NCBI GenBank assembly: GCA_963575745.1
Contig: CAUYUJ010022538.1
Coordinates: 58,210 to 122,209 of the forward strand
Direction of reading: 5' to 3'
Length of the DNA stretch: 64,000 nt
Source: Prorocentrum cordatum
Lineage: Eukaryota; Sar; Dinophyceae; Prorocentrales; Prorocentraceae
The notes below the pieces were generated by a model, which saw nothing but the letters and a program-made list of their open reading frames with translations, did not search any database and was not told where the DNA came from. Shown one piece after another: positions 1 through 9,979 of this stretch. The first letter of the stretch is position 1, and the number at the start of each line of letters is the position of its first letter. A program made the translations under genes and the position numbers.

Positions 1-900
1 GTTGTGGTTCTCGTTGTATGTGACGTGTTGCTATGGTTTGTTATGTGACGTATGTTGTGCTCTGTTCTTTCAAGATATACATTGGTTTGTCATGGGCTGT
101 CATGTGCTGTTAGGTGATGTCGGATTATGTGTACTGTGTTGTGCATGATGTGTATGATATGTTATGTGATGGTATGTCATGGTCTGGTTTGTAAGTAGAC
201 TGAACATGTTATGCCATGCTCGCGTTATGCCAATTTACATTCTATGGTGACGTGTTGTGTTATGGCGTGGTCGTCGCTATGCTCCGCTGGCGTGTTATGA
301 CATGTTCTGAACGCTGTGTCGCTATATGTTATGTTCCGCCAAGGTGTGGTTTGGTTTGGTCGGTCATATTATGATATGGTGTGACATATTATGTTAGAGT
401 ATACAATGTTATGTCATGGTCTGCTTTGTGTTGTTATAGTATGATGTAGTGTGGCATGAGTTGCTATGTTATGTCATGTGTGGTGTGTGATGATATGCCG
501 TCTGGTGTTGTATCATGCTATGCATTGTGCTGTCATCATGATATGACATGATATACTATGGTATGTCGTGTTATGTATACTATGGTGTGCTATTATTATG
601 TCATGATGTGATAAGGCATATGCTGTGTTATTATGACATGACCTGTGTTGTAATAGTACTGCTATATGGTGTTCCGCCATGCTATGGCATGCTCGTGTTA
701 TGTTGCGATATGCTATAGTGTGACAGGTTGTGTCCTGTCGTGTTCGCCGCTATGCTCTGTGGGTGTGGTGTGACTCGGCCTGAGCGCTGTCATGGTCTGA
801 TATGGTCCGTCAATGAGTGGTATGACATGCTCTGGTATGTTATGTTATGGTGTGGTATGTCGTGTTATGCTCTGCCATGATGTGCTTCGTGTTGTTCTAC
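1..900. repeat. degenerate T/G-rich low-complexity tract
   Basis: About 900 bases built from variants of short words such as TATGTTATG, TATGTCATGG and TGCTATG. No fixed period and no believable ORF. The same vocabulary returns at 1080-1125 and 6525-6650. I see no gene in it. Confidence 0.75.
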
Positions 901-1127
901 TGCGCTGTGTTTGGCATGGTTTTGCTACAGTCGGACCCGATTGGACATAACACGCGAGAGGACACAAGACCCTTCCGAGGGCCACATTGCCATTGGAATG
1001 TCGGAGACATGGGTCGCGAGACACAGGACACAAGGGTACCCTTGATTTGGCAGGGTCGACCTACTAATCTGGGCCAACTGTATGTTATGTTCTGATATGT
1101 TTTGTTGTGTACTGCTGTGCTTTTCGC

Positions 1128-1390
1128 GTTTGTCGAAAGCGCGAGGCGGGACTCCCAGGGACTCGGGAACTCTCGGGACAACTTGGGGTCTGGCGGCCGC
1201 GGTATGCAATCGTGTTTGTCGAGGGCGCGAGGCGGGAGTCCCAGGGACTATCGGGGACTCTCGGGACAGCTTGGGGTCTGGCGGCCACGGTATGCAATCG
1301 TGTTTGTCGAGGGCGCGAGGCGGGAATCCCAGGGACTATCGGGGACTCTTGGGACAACTTGGGGTCTGGCGGCCGCGGTATGCGTGGGGT
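1128..1390. repeat. tandem repeat, three ~87-bp units
   Basis: The word GTTTGTCGA begins at 1128, 1214 and 1302, giving periods of 86 and 88. Units share 'GCGCGAGGCGGGA', 'GGGACTCTCGGGACA' and 'CTTGGGGTCTGGCGGCC' and differ by a few substitutions. ORFs through it on both strands are by-products. Confidence 0.85.
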
Positions 1391-1439
1391 TGGCCGGGGG
1401 GTCTGTTCTTGAAATCTAAAAACCCCAACCTGTCGGGTG

Positions 1440-2030
1440 GGGAACAACTCTCCAAGACGGCTCAAGATGGCTTTTAAGATGGTTACGTTGGCCCAAGATG
1501 GCCTCCAGGATTGCCCAAGATGGTCAACGTTGCCTCCAAGTCCGCCGAAGAAGCCACCACGACGGCCCAAGATGGCTCCAACATGCTTCCGAGTCCGCCC
1601 AAGAAGCCTCCAAGCTGGCCCAAGACGGCCCGCAACGCCCACAAGACGCCCCCGAAAGGTTCACCATGAGGGCCCGAAGAGGCCAAAATCACTTGTGTTC
1701 CCTAAATGTTTGAATGATTTTGGCATGTACTTCTTTTCGGCCTTCCGACAGCCCAAGACTGCCCAAGAGGCCTCCCAGAAGGCCCCAAGACGGCCGAGGA
1801 GGCCCCCAAGACGGCCCCAAGAGGGCCCAAAATCGGCCCAGAGAGGCCCCCAAGGCGGCTTCCAACGGCGTCAGACGGGCCATGAATCCCCTAAGACCGC
1901 CATAGAGGCCCCCGAGAAGCCCACAAAGGCCCCCAAGAGGCCAAAGGAGGCCCCCAAGATGCCTCGGAGAGGCGTCCAGGAAGCTCCCAGGAGGCCCCAA
2001 GAGTGCCCCCAGAAGCTCCCCAAATGCCCC
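1440..2030 (+). repeat. CCAAGACGGCC-type degenerate block with AT-rich core
   Basis: A block of irregular 10-13-bp words of the type CCCAAGACGGCC / GAGGCCCCCAAG. Near 1719-1765 lies a less GC-rich core ending TTCTTTTCGGCCTTCCGA that is shared with the other blocks of this family. Proline/arginine-rich ORFs in it follow from the repeat. Confidence 0.8.
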
Positions 2031-2062
2031 CTCCTCCTTCTCCTCCTCCTCCTCCTCCTCCT
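2030..2062. repeat. (CTC)n microsatellite
   Basis: CTCCTTCTCCTCCTC repeats directly at the end of the preceding CCAAGACGG block, as also happens at 41650-41815. Confidence 0.8.
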
Positions 2063-2229
2063 GATCTTCTCCGCCATCCTCCCCAAATTGTTTCCCGAAG
2101 GGTTCCCACAACGGCGGGGGGAACACATGGTCCGATAGCTTGGCAGAACTCTGGCCACAATGTTCGGCCACATAGGCGCTTCCAAAAAGGCAGGGGGCGG
2201 CGGTGATTCGCCGTAGGCGTCTTCGATAA

Positions 2230-2400
2230 CATGAGAGGTACGGCACGGTCCCCAGATTCCAGAACCTAGGCACGGCACGTCACGGCACGCGGGCGAGGCA
2301 CGGCACCTTTTATCGCGTTCTGGAACTTCGGCACGGCACGGCACGGCACACTTGTCCTCTTCTGGAAATTCAGGTACGGCACGGCACACGGTATGCGCCT
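2230..2400. repeat. GGCAC minisatellite
   Basis: Runs of GGCACGGCAC broken by related longer words such as 'TTCTGGAACTTC' and 'TTCTGGAAATTC'. No coding signal. Confidence 0.7.
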
Positions 2401-3501
2401 ACGGCGGCACATGAAGCATGCGTGGCTCCCAGGGTTCTAGATCAGTGGGGTCTCAAAACAAGTCTGACCTCTTGCAGCATTCGCTTCTAGCCAACAATGC
2501 ATCGAATCTCTGAGATGCGCGCTGATGTCCTCAACCCACCCCGCCAGGCCCCTCATCCGTGCTCCTGAGCTGAAAGAGGGTGCCAGGAGGAGGCAAGGGG
2601 AAGACCTCAGAATGCTCTATGGGCTTTGCAAGAGGCTCCCAGAAGTCTCCAAGTTGGGCATCGTCGGGAGCTTGTGTGCCGGTCGGTCTCATCCAAGCTT
2701 CGATTTGACTGGTGTTCACCCTCACTGTTTCACCGACGCTCTTCCACTTCCCTGCTCGCAACATCTCGTATGAAAATCGCGTTCGAACGTGACTATGCAG
2801 CCAAGATGGACAGCAAGGGTGCCGCGAGAGGATGCAAGACCCTTGGACGCCCATGCCGCAGCTTTTCGAGCGGGGCTGACGGCTGGCCATCGAAAGCGGT
2901 TAAGGATGGACCGAAGAGGCAAGGCTGCGAGGGCACCCTTGGGAGAGTGGCCCCTCCTGACCATCGATATCGACCAGTCGCCCAGACAGCATCAAGAACT
3001 GTATTCGCATCGCTGGACATGTGAGCCCCGATCGGGCCCTGCGCCAGCAGCGCCACCGACCAGCTCGTCTTCGAATCTCTGTCGACGGCGGGTGCAAACA
3101 AGCTGCATGGAGACTTGCACACTGGAACCACACCTGCCGGCATGGCATCTAGTCTACGCTTTCGCAAAAGGACGGTACAACCATGGGGGTGAAGCTGAAC
3201 GACGGAGGCGAAGCTGGCACAACGAGGCAATGGATGCAGCAACGTGACATCGCGGGCGACAACCAGAAGCTCAGACCTCCACGATGCGATCAAAGTCGGC
3301 ACCCGGGCCTCTCCACAGGCACAACACTGACGAGACCTGAGACCTACCGAGCCACGCCCTGTCCTGCCCCCCCAGGGCTGCACGCGAGAGAGGCCCTGGG
3401 CAAGAGTGACCTCTGGTGCGCAGCTTCGAGGCGCCGCGCCGCGGTGAGGCCAGATCCAGGCGCGCAGGTCGGTGCCTGGGGAGGGGGGAGGGGGGTGCAG
3501 C
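2400..3501. other. no recognisable gene
   Basis: Mixed-composition sequence with short overlapping ORFs on both strands, none with a recognisable motif. At 2507-2531 a stretch resembling GAGATGCGCGCTGATGTCCTC is similar to the end of the TIR elements described elsewhere in the window, but no partner end was found. Confidence 0.5.
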
Positions 3502-3960
3502 ACCGCACCAGGAGGTCACTCCGGCGAAGCACCTCTCTAGAGCGCAGTCGACCCTGCTGATTCTCCTCCTTGCCTCCACCTTGACGGCGCGCGCGAGGAG
3601 GTGGCGCCAGGGGGCGGGGGAGCACCCAAGAAGCAAGGGGGCACCTTAGAGTCAGAAGCCTTCTCAGAAACCTCTGGGCCCTTCTAAGGCCCCTGCCTTC
3701 TAAGAAGCCCCTGGGCCTTGTAAAGAGGCACTCTGATGTGTACCTAATCGATACCCTGGCGTCGAAAGATCCCCGGGGGGCGGGCATGGGGAACTTGGGA
3801 GTCCCAAACCGGTGCGGTGACAGATAGCGCGGAGACCTCGAAGTCCCCACAGACCTCACCGCACGACCCGTCACGGCACCGATTCCTGGGGCTGAATCTA
3901 CCCTGGGGCCCAAGGGATCGGCGGCCTCGTTTTCACAAGCCAAGACCAGTAGACGGGAAT

Positions 3961-4617
3961 CTACCTGGGACGGACCGTCAGCAGCTGGGGCTCCGTACCG
4001 GTGATGCTCAGAACGTGGGCATCCACATTAACATGAGCTTTCGGGATCCCTCGCTCAGATGTCTTCGGCCGGCGCTGGACCCCCCTGCCCCAGCGCGCGG
4101 AGCGCGCCTGTGGCGACGCAGAAGGCGCTGTCAAGGGGACACATCGCCGATCCACGAGATCCGCGCCGACATCCGAGTGTTTATGGTTGTGCATTGTGTA
4201 GTTCTCCATTCCTCGGAACCCACTGCCCGACATCCAACGACGAACCAGTTGTTTGCGAGCCACAGCCGCAGATAAGCCGTCCACTTCTCCAGGCTTCTCT
4301 GGGGGTAGCTTTTCGCCTCGAATCCATTTCTGATGGCCGATGGCCAAGTGCCCAAAGAACGGTTTCCCTTGGCGGGCGAAATGAAGGGCACAAACGTCCG
4401 GGATGTGGGGGGGTGGCATCCTCTGAAGCGGGGGACCAGCGGGACTTCTCCTGGGAGCCTCCCAAGTGAGGTTCTTATAGATGGTGTTGGACAATCGCGG
4501 GAGTCGGCGATGCATCGCCGATGCACCGGGGCCGTCGGCGTGAAGAAAGAAGATCGGGCTCCACCTCGAGCCACGTCCCCGATGCATTGGCGATGAGGCG
4601 CGATTCTCCGAACCCAT
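3961..4617 (-). CDS. unrecognised protein-like ORF in the duplication, probably part of a split gene
   Basis: A 218-residue frame on the minus strand. The middle part (roughly residues 65-145, rich in mixed polar and aromatic residues such as GKPFFGHLAIGHQKWIRG and FRGMENYTMHN) reads like protein rather than repeat. Just after that point the frame runs into an introner-like element (about 4030-4187), so the real exon probably stops near 4190. No family recognised. An alternative is that the whole frame is chance in GC-rich DNA. The identical frame occurs at 51546-52202 in the second copy. Confidence 0.25.
   Translation of the reverse strand: MGSENRASSPMHRGRGSRWSPIFFLHADGPGASAMHRRLPRLSNTIYKNLTWEAPRRSPAGPPLQRMPPPHIPDVCALHFARQGKPFFGHLAIGHQKWIRGEKLPPEKPGEVDGLSAAVARKQLVRRWMSGSGFRGMENYTMHNHKHSDVGADLVDRRCVPLTAPSASPQARSARWGRGVQRRPKTSERGIPKAHVNVDAHVLSITGTEPQLLTVRPR
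4030..4187 (-). mobile_element. introner-like TIR element
   Basis: The right end (4151-4187) reads 'GAGATCCGCGCCGACATC' then GTGTTTATGG, matching the ends of the elements at 5643-5815 and 38302-38484. The centre carries the hairpin GCGCGCGGAGCGCGC (4093-4107) in the context CCCTGCCCCAGCGCG, shared with the 5.7-kb element. The left end is diverged and I could not place a direct repeat, so the left boundary is approximate. Confidence 0.55.
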
Positions 4618-5642
4618 TTACTCGGATCCCATTTGGTAGGTACTTATGGCTGTCTCACCCGTCCAAAGTTCACTCAAAATCTGTCCCTGGACACCTGGCT
4701 GGGTCCATCCTGACCCGTTTCTCGAGGCGGATCCAGCCGTGGCGCGACGCGAAGCCTCCAGGCGGCCCACCAGAAAGGACCAAAAACGCCGGACTGAGGG
4801 GCCGCAGCTGTCTCGACTGGCCCTTCTCCGAATTAGAAAGGCCTGCCGTCGAAGAAGCCCCCGGCTCTCTATTACTAGACAGTAGGCTTCTCAGAATCTT
4901 AGGACGCCCTTGCTTTCTAAGCCTTAACCCCCTGCCCCCGCCACGGGCAACGACAAGCGGGAACTGGCCCAGGGTGGGAAACGTCGATCTGGGACTGGAC
5001 GTGCGACAGATCGGCGATAGACCCCGATGGCGAATCCGCACGTTGCTGTGCGGGGCGGGCCTTCGGGCGCTCGGGGCTCGATGCAACCCCCCCTTGCTTA
5101 GCGCTGCCCCTGCCCTGCGCACACCGCCATGCGACGGGGGAGCCAACGCAGCCTCTTCCCGAGCCGCCGCGCCGCCGCTTCGCCGGGTCACCCGCCCTGG
5201 CGCGCCGCCGCGTGGCGTGCGCGCAGCGAGGCCGGCACGGGCGGGCGGCGCCTGCGCGCCGACGAGGCCGGCGGGCCGACAGTGCCGGCCGACAATGCCG
5301 CTGGCAGCCGTCGGCGGCGGCGGCCCGCGGCGGCGGCGGCCGGCCGGCGACGGCTGGCTGCGGCGGCGGCAGCCGTCGGCAGCGGCAGGTCGCAGCGTGC
5401 GGCGGCGGGCGCGCACGGAGGCGTCGGCGCCCCGAGTTCTCGCGCGGGCGCGGGAGCACCGAGGCGTGGGGAGTACAAGACTCGGCGGCACGCCGAGGGG
5501 GGAATGCAGGTGGCTCGGAAGGCTCAGAGCCTCCAGCCTTCTGAGAGGCTGTCTGGGCTTCCTCCGAAGCCCCGCCGCGTTCTGAGAAGGCCTGCCCACT
5601 TTCACTTACTGCCCTCGGCGTGTCGCCGAAGTACGGCACAAA

Positions 5643-5815
5643 CGCGCACTTTTGGAGGTTCGCGCGGATTTCTTGGACCGCTGCTGAAACCCCTGCCACA
5701 GCGCGCGGAACGCGCCAGGGGGGTCACATAACCGTCAGGAGCGGCGCCTCAGGCGCCGCCAAGGAGATCCAGCGCCGATCGCCGATCTGAGAAATCCGCG
5801 CACACTATACACAAA
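5643..5815 (-). mobile_element. introner-like TIR element with 6-bp direct repeat
   Basis: GCGCGGATTTC at 5662-5672 is the exact reverse complement of GAAATCCGCGC at 5791-5801. A central hairpin, GCGCGCGGAACGCGCC, lies near 5701. The element is flanked by CACAAA at 5637-5642 and 5810-5815. Removing one repeat plus the element joins the minus-strand codons for MRYFV and PYFGDTPRA in frame, and that short exon is followed by a GTAAGTG donor-like site near 5610. This is what an intron created by transposon insertion should look like. Size about 173 bp. Confidence 0.7.
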
Positions 5816-6524
5816 ATATCTCATCGTGCCGATTTCTTGCTCGAGACAGCAGCCCGAGATCAGATTTTCACGCAGGCGCAACCGCAAACACGATGAAGAT
5901 CGCAGCTGCCAATCTGCTGTTGACCGGAGGCTCCGTCTGAAATAGACCTCTTCGGAGGTCGGCCAGAAGAACAACCAACAAGCGAGGAACCGGGTGACAA
6001 AAATGGTGAACCAACGACTGAACCAACCCATCAAGAAAACTATGCGACAAGACAACGGGGGGTGGGCTCCCGACTCGGCCGCCATCTCCCCTTGCGACCC
6101 AATTGTCCTGGTCGCCCGCCCCATACACAATTCCACAATATGAATACCGCTCTCCTCTCTCACCTGACTCTGTTCGGAGTGTGTCCCGTCCTCTCCACGT
6201 ACTGATTTTTACACACAAGATTTCATTACGTAGTTTTCCCGACGTGTTTTTTCAATCCGGTCATGTCTAGTTCCAACGTAGTGCTCCCGCTGCAGCGCCG
6301 ACCTCATTTCTACGCTGCGGTCATCCAAAAATCGTGCTACCGCTGCAACGCTGGCCTCGTTCCCGCGCCTCCGGACGGCACTTGGCATTCGAAAGCGCCC
6401 GCATCGGGCAAGCACGGTTGCGGAGGACATGGGGCCGGCATCCCGGACAGGCCCTGTCCTCTCGTAGACGGGCCGCTTACCCTCCAAGTCATCGGGGGCC
6501 ATGTCACGGCGTGCAATGCGACTC

Positions 6525-6650
6525 TATGTTGTGCACCGCTGTGCGATGCTATGATTTTGCGTTGCCGTGCTTTGTGATGCAATGCTTCACTACGCAATGC
6601 CACGCCATGCTATGACATGCTATGCTCTGCCGTGCTCTTTGACGCCATAC
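6525..6650. repeat. degenerate TGCTATG / CTGCCGTG tract
   Basis: Words such as ATGCTATGACATGC and CTGCCGTGCT, the same vocabulary as 1-900 and related to the CTGCCGTG minisatellites at 8420, 9510 and 14190. Confidence 0.6.
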
Positions 6651-6727
6651 TTCTCCATCCATCGCGTACCCTCTTCGGATCAGTGCCGTGCTCGACATCC
6701 GACTGTGCGAATATATAGGATATCTAC

Positions 6728-6790
6728 GTCATGGTAAGGGATGGGAGGGAGGTGCAGGACGTCAGATGTGACGCTAGCGCACTTAGCTCG
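6728..6790 (-). repeat. fragment of the retroelement 5' monomer
   Basis: ATGGTAAGGGATGGGAGGG followed by AGGACGTCAGATGTGACGC is the reverse complement, with few changes, of 34265-34322 and 35052-35110. A lone dispersed copy of the tandem monomer sequence found upstream of the six-ORF element. Confidence 0.75.
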
Positions 6791-7250
6791 TCCCTCCCGC
6801 CTCGCTCGTCATCCTCCTTCTTCTCGTCCTCCTTCTCCTGCATCCCTCTAAAGAACTAAACACGTGTACCCATACCGCTACTCTCCCTGACCTCTCCTGG
6901 GGTCCGTGCTGACCACTTCTCCGAGGCGAGTCCAGCCGTGGCGACCACGGAGGGATAGCGGCAGCGGTAGATCCTCCTCATCTGTCCCCTCCTTCCTCAT
7001 CAGACTCTGCACTCCTTCTCCTGATGCCACGTTCGCAGCAGGAATCGGACATCGCGGGCGGGGTGGAAACTGCAACTTCTTCGGCTGCGCGCAAGAGTGG
7101 ACCCAGGCATGAGTAACATGTGTGGTGCATGGCCCGACCATCAATGCGGCCCGATTGCTTGGGTTCGCCCCCCGCCCCCCCCCCTCCCTTCCCCCTCCCG
7201 AAAGCCTTGCACCAACGGTCACTACTACATGTGACCGACTGCCTCCGCCA
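6790..7250. other. no recognisable gene
   Basis: Unique-looking sequence with C-rich runs near 7170. The part at 6897-6945 resembles 4700-4745 of the duplication (both contain TCCAGCCGTGGCG). Confidence 0.5.
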
Positions 7251-7475
7251 AGCGCCCCAAGAGTCCCAAGGGCCTTCTTAGGATAGCCTCGAGAGGCCAA
7301 CATCTTTGCTTAGCCTCGGTTGTCTTTCCAATGTTTTGGGGGTTCTCTACTTCTCGAGCTTCCGAAGCCTCAAAACGGCCCAAGAGGCCCCCAAGACTGA
7401 CCGACGGCGGCCCAAGAGGCTCCCAAATGGGCCCCAAGACGGCCCAACGGGGCCCCCAGACGGCCTACGAATGCC
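7250..7475 (+). repeat. CCAAGACGGCC-type block with core
   Basis: Words CCCAAGAGGCCCCC and CCAAGACGGCCCAA. A core at 7331-7380 ends TCTCGAGCTTCCGAAGCC, matching the other family cores. It faces an inverted block at 7875-8225. Confidence 0.75.
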
Positions 7476-7559
7476 GAAACACGCCTGATCGGACAGGAAC
7501 GGGAAGCGCCGACTTTGTCAATTTGGCTCGAAGAGGGGGGGCAAGAAATGGATGATGGC

Positions 7560-7820
7560 GACGACAAGGCGGCGGATGCCGAAAATGGCAGCGTGGATCA
7601 CGGGGAGGGCAGCGAGGGGGGCAGAAGGACAACGAGTAGAAGACACACGCGATGACGAGGAAGAGATGGAGGAGGACGAGTACGGGGAGGAACGAAGCGG
7701 AGGAGGACGAAGAGGAGAAGGAAGAGGAGGAGAAATACTACTAAGAAAAAAGAAGAAGAGGAATATGACGAGTAAGAAGAATAAAAACAACAATAAGGAC
7801 GACGACAACGAAGAATGACG
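7560..7820. repeat. purine-rich GAGGA / AAGAA tract
   Basis: About 250 bases almost free of pyrimidines on the plus strand in long runs (GGAGGAGGACGAAGAGGAG type). It lies between two inverted repeat blocks. Confidence 0.7.
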
Positions 7821-7874
7821 TTCAGGAGCCCGACGAAAAAGACGTCGAAGAGGAGAGGGGTTCCCGTGATCTGT

Positions 7875-8225
7875 TGAGGCTACCCTGTGGACTGTTGAGG
7901 CCATCTGGGGCTATCTTGGGGCATCCTGGGGGCCTCTTGGGGGGCCTGTCGGGGTCCTCTTGGGAGCTAATTACTGGAGTTTTTTTTGGGATGTCTGGGC
8001 ATGGCTTAGGGTTCTGTGGGAGCTCTCTCAGGCCATGTTGGCGCCATCTTAAGCTGTCTTGGGCCGTCTTGGGGCCCTCCTGGGCAGTCCCAGGGCCTCT
8101 CTGGGCGCTCTTTGGGGCCTCTGGGTGGCTCTGGGGAAGTCTCTTCGGGGTCTCTTGGGGCGCTTTGGGGGTCCCGTGGGGGGCCGTCGGGGGCTCACTG
8201 GTGGCCCTCCAGCAGCCAGTTCAAG
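7875..8225 (-). repeat. CCAAGACGGCC-type block, inverted orientation
   Basis: Words GGCCGTCTTGGGG and CTTGGGGGGCC, the reverse complement of the block at 7250-7475. Confidence 0.75.
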
Positions 8226-8419
8226 AAGATGTTGGTTTGGAGACCGCTCGGGAGCCGACTGCTCGAAGATGTCCCGAGCGAAACGGACATGTTCCAGAAA
8301 CCTGACCGGACAAAAACGGGAAGTGCAGCTCAGTCAACGAAACTTGTCAGACAACGTCGGCCTCATAACCTCGAGGAAACTCAGAAACGTATTTCAAACG
8401 GACATCGCAAATCTAATCG

Positions 8420-8575
8420 GATCATTGTGTTGGTCAGCCGCGCTGTTCTGTCGCGTTGGTCTGCCGTGCTGCTATGGTCAGCCGCGCTGGTTCGCTGTGC
8501 TGCTGTGGTTTGTCGTGTTGGTCTGCCGCGTTCCCGGGGTCTACCGACTTGTCTGCGATGCCCCTGTGGTGCGCC
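8420..8575. repeat. CTGCCGTG minisatellite
   Basis: About ten irregular ~14-20-bp units such as TTGGTCTGCCGTGCTGCTA. Related arrays lie at 9510-9800 and 14190-14275, each next to retroposed sequence. Confidence 0.75.
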
Positions 8576-8584
8576 GTGATGTTA

Positions 8585-9005
8585 AAGTTAAAGACGGGGC
8601 CTTCAAGGCTAAAGGGGTGCCCAAGGCAAAAGGGATCCCCCGTCGAAACCAAAACGGGGCGGCCCCTTCGGGCCTGGGCAGGCGGAAGGGCCAAACCCAC
8701 TCAGACGCCCCCCCCCCCCCCGCCGAGGCGAGACCAGATCTACACGCAGAATGCAACTGCACGCCTCACTCAGCCTGGCCGAAGACCTGAGCCGCGTTGG
8801 TTGGTTAGTTGTGGGGTCTTAAAGGCAAAGAAAAAAACCGGTGGGGCCTCCAGGGGCACCAAGCGCCACCCGAGACACGCCCTCCCGAGAGGGGGCCGCC
8901 TAGGGCCGCCTCTCGCCGCGGGGGCCGCGCTGGGCCTCCACCGCGCGGCACCGCAGGCGAGAGCAGATCCACATACTATTGCAACTGCCCGCCTCACTCT
9001 TCACT
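8585..9005. repeat. two diverged ~225-bp tandem units
   Basis: Each unit starts with a GGGGCCTTCAAGG- or GGGGCCTCCAGG-like stretch and ends with a matching tail: GCGAGACCAGATCTACACGC at 8730 against GCGAGAGCAGATCCACATAC at 8959, both followed by GCAACTG then CGCCTCACTC. A third partial relative starts at 9800 (GTTAAAGTTAAAGACGGGG, also at 8582). Confidence 0.6.
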
Positions 9006-9151
9006 CGTGGGCCGCGTCGCGCAACGCGCACGGACCAGAAGATCATCGAGGAGCCGCTGGCGCTCCTCGGCACGTGGACAACCTGCGCTTCCGAGGCGGA
9101 AGCCGAGGGCGCGGGCCTCGGCCAAGTCCAGGAGTGACTCAACTCCCGACT

Positions 9152-9445
9152 TCAGCCCCTTGGCCGCACACGCCGCCGCCGCCGAGAAGCCGCCCAGGAA
9201 CGAAAGCCCGCACTGCACGGGCGCCAGCGGTGCCCGCGGACGCGCGCAACCAAGGCGGGCCGCGCGATGGCTTCGCGGCGGAGGGCCTCCGCCTCCGCGG
9301 CGTCGCCGCGCGATCCGCACTCCAGCTGCGCCTGGAGGCTGGCGATGACTTCCGTCGCCTCTCGCAGCTCCCTGCCAAGCCGTCTCGCCAGGTTGTTTGC
9401 CGCCCAGCGGGCCGCCGCGACACCGGTGACCACCTCCCGCACCAT
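9152..9445 (-). pseudogene. SL-headed retropseudogene, function unknown
   Basis: On the minus strand an ATG at 9445 follows a spliced-leader copy (9486-9507) by about 40 bases. The first frame encodes a helical, Ala/Arg/Glu-rich stretch (starts MVREVVTGVAAARWAANN; later REATEVIASLQAQLECGS). After about 70 residues the protein-like reading moves to another frame (8994-9320: CGLSFLGGFSAAAACAAKG, then ESLLDLAEARALGFRLG). This suggests a frameshifted cDNA copy. Leader plus coding start is the known signature of recycled processed cDNAs in dinoflagellates. No protein family recognised. Confidence 0.5.
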
Positions 9446-9485
9446 TCTGCCCAAGCGCCCGCGCGCGGCGCGCGCCCGAGCACGG

Positions 9486-9507
9486 CTTGAGCCAAAACGG
9501 CTACGGA
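9486..9507 (-). ncRNA. relict dinoflagellate spliced leader, one mismatch
   Basis: On the minus strand the 22 bases match the known dinoflagellate SL (DCCGUAGCCAUUUUGGCUCAAG in established literature) with D=T and one A-to-G change at the base before the T run. It is not an SL RNA gene: no donor GT or SL intron part follows. It is the 5' end of a retroposed mRNA. Confidence 0.8.
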
Positions 9508-9509
9508 TG

Positions 9510-9800
9510 TGATCCTGGTTGGTCTGCCGTGGTCTTGCGTAGTCTGCCGTGCTCCTGTGTGCTTTGCCGTGCCCCTGTGTGGTCAGCCTGCGTGGTGTGC
9601 CGCGCTCCAACAACATGCCATCTTCCTGTCGTCTGCCGTGCTTCTGTGCTCTGCCGTGCTCCTGTTAAATCTGCCAGGGTCCTGATCGGTCTGCTGTGCT
9701 CTTGTGTGGTCTGCCATGCTCCTGTGTGCTATGCTGTGTTCCTGCGAAGTCTGCCGTGCTCCGAGTGTTATTGTTTAACTTGCCGTGTTCCAGCGCTGTT
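9510..9800. repeat. CTGCCGTGCTCCTGTG minisatellite
   Basis: Around fifteen units of about 15-20 bp, consensus close to GTCTGCCGTGCTCCTGTG. It begins right at the outer edge of the spliced-leader copy. Confidence 0.85.
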
Positions 9801-9979
9801 GCAGTTAAAGTTAAAGACGGGGCCTTCAACGCAAGTGGCGGCCAGAACGCAGGCAGGCCCAGACGGGGCCCGCGTCCCCGAAAGAGGCCGCGCCAGGCGG
9901 GCACCGAGGGCGGCGGAAGCCTACTCACCTACGGGAGCAGCATGCGCAGCCACAACGATGCACTGGGCGACACACTCAC

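Larger units (their letters stand above)
3502..6328. repeat. segmental duplication, copy 1 (~2.83 kb)
   Basis: Near-identical to 51087-53918. Homology starts at ACCGCACCAGG and ends at GTCATCCAA; flanks differ on both sides. By eye there are about ten substitutions and one 5-bp length difference (near 5448), so identity is above 99 percent. I see no obvious target-site duplication at the edges. The segment contains two introner-like elements, a very GC-rich tract (5150-5480) and TTCTGAGAAGG-type words. An unrecognised minus-strand ORF (3961-4617) is kept open in both copies, which shows only that the duplication is recent. Confidence 0.95.

Noticed and set aside
1437-2138. Proline/arginine-rich ORF of 233 codons, and similar ones at 41069-41869
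   Set aside because: Direct translation of CCAAGACGGCC words; frames change with each degenerate unit and opposite-strand frames are equally open.
7500-7535. A third spliced-leader relict (AATTTGGCTCGAAG)
   Set aside because: Only the TTTGGCTC part matches; the 5' half is different and no ORF follows.
9486-9507. SL RNA gene
   Set aside because: No splice donor or SL intron/Sm-like sequence follows the leader; it runs into an mRNA-like ORF.
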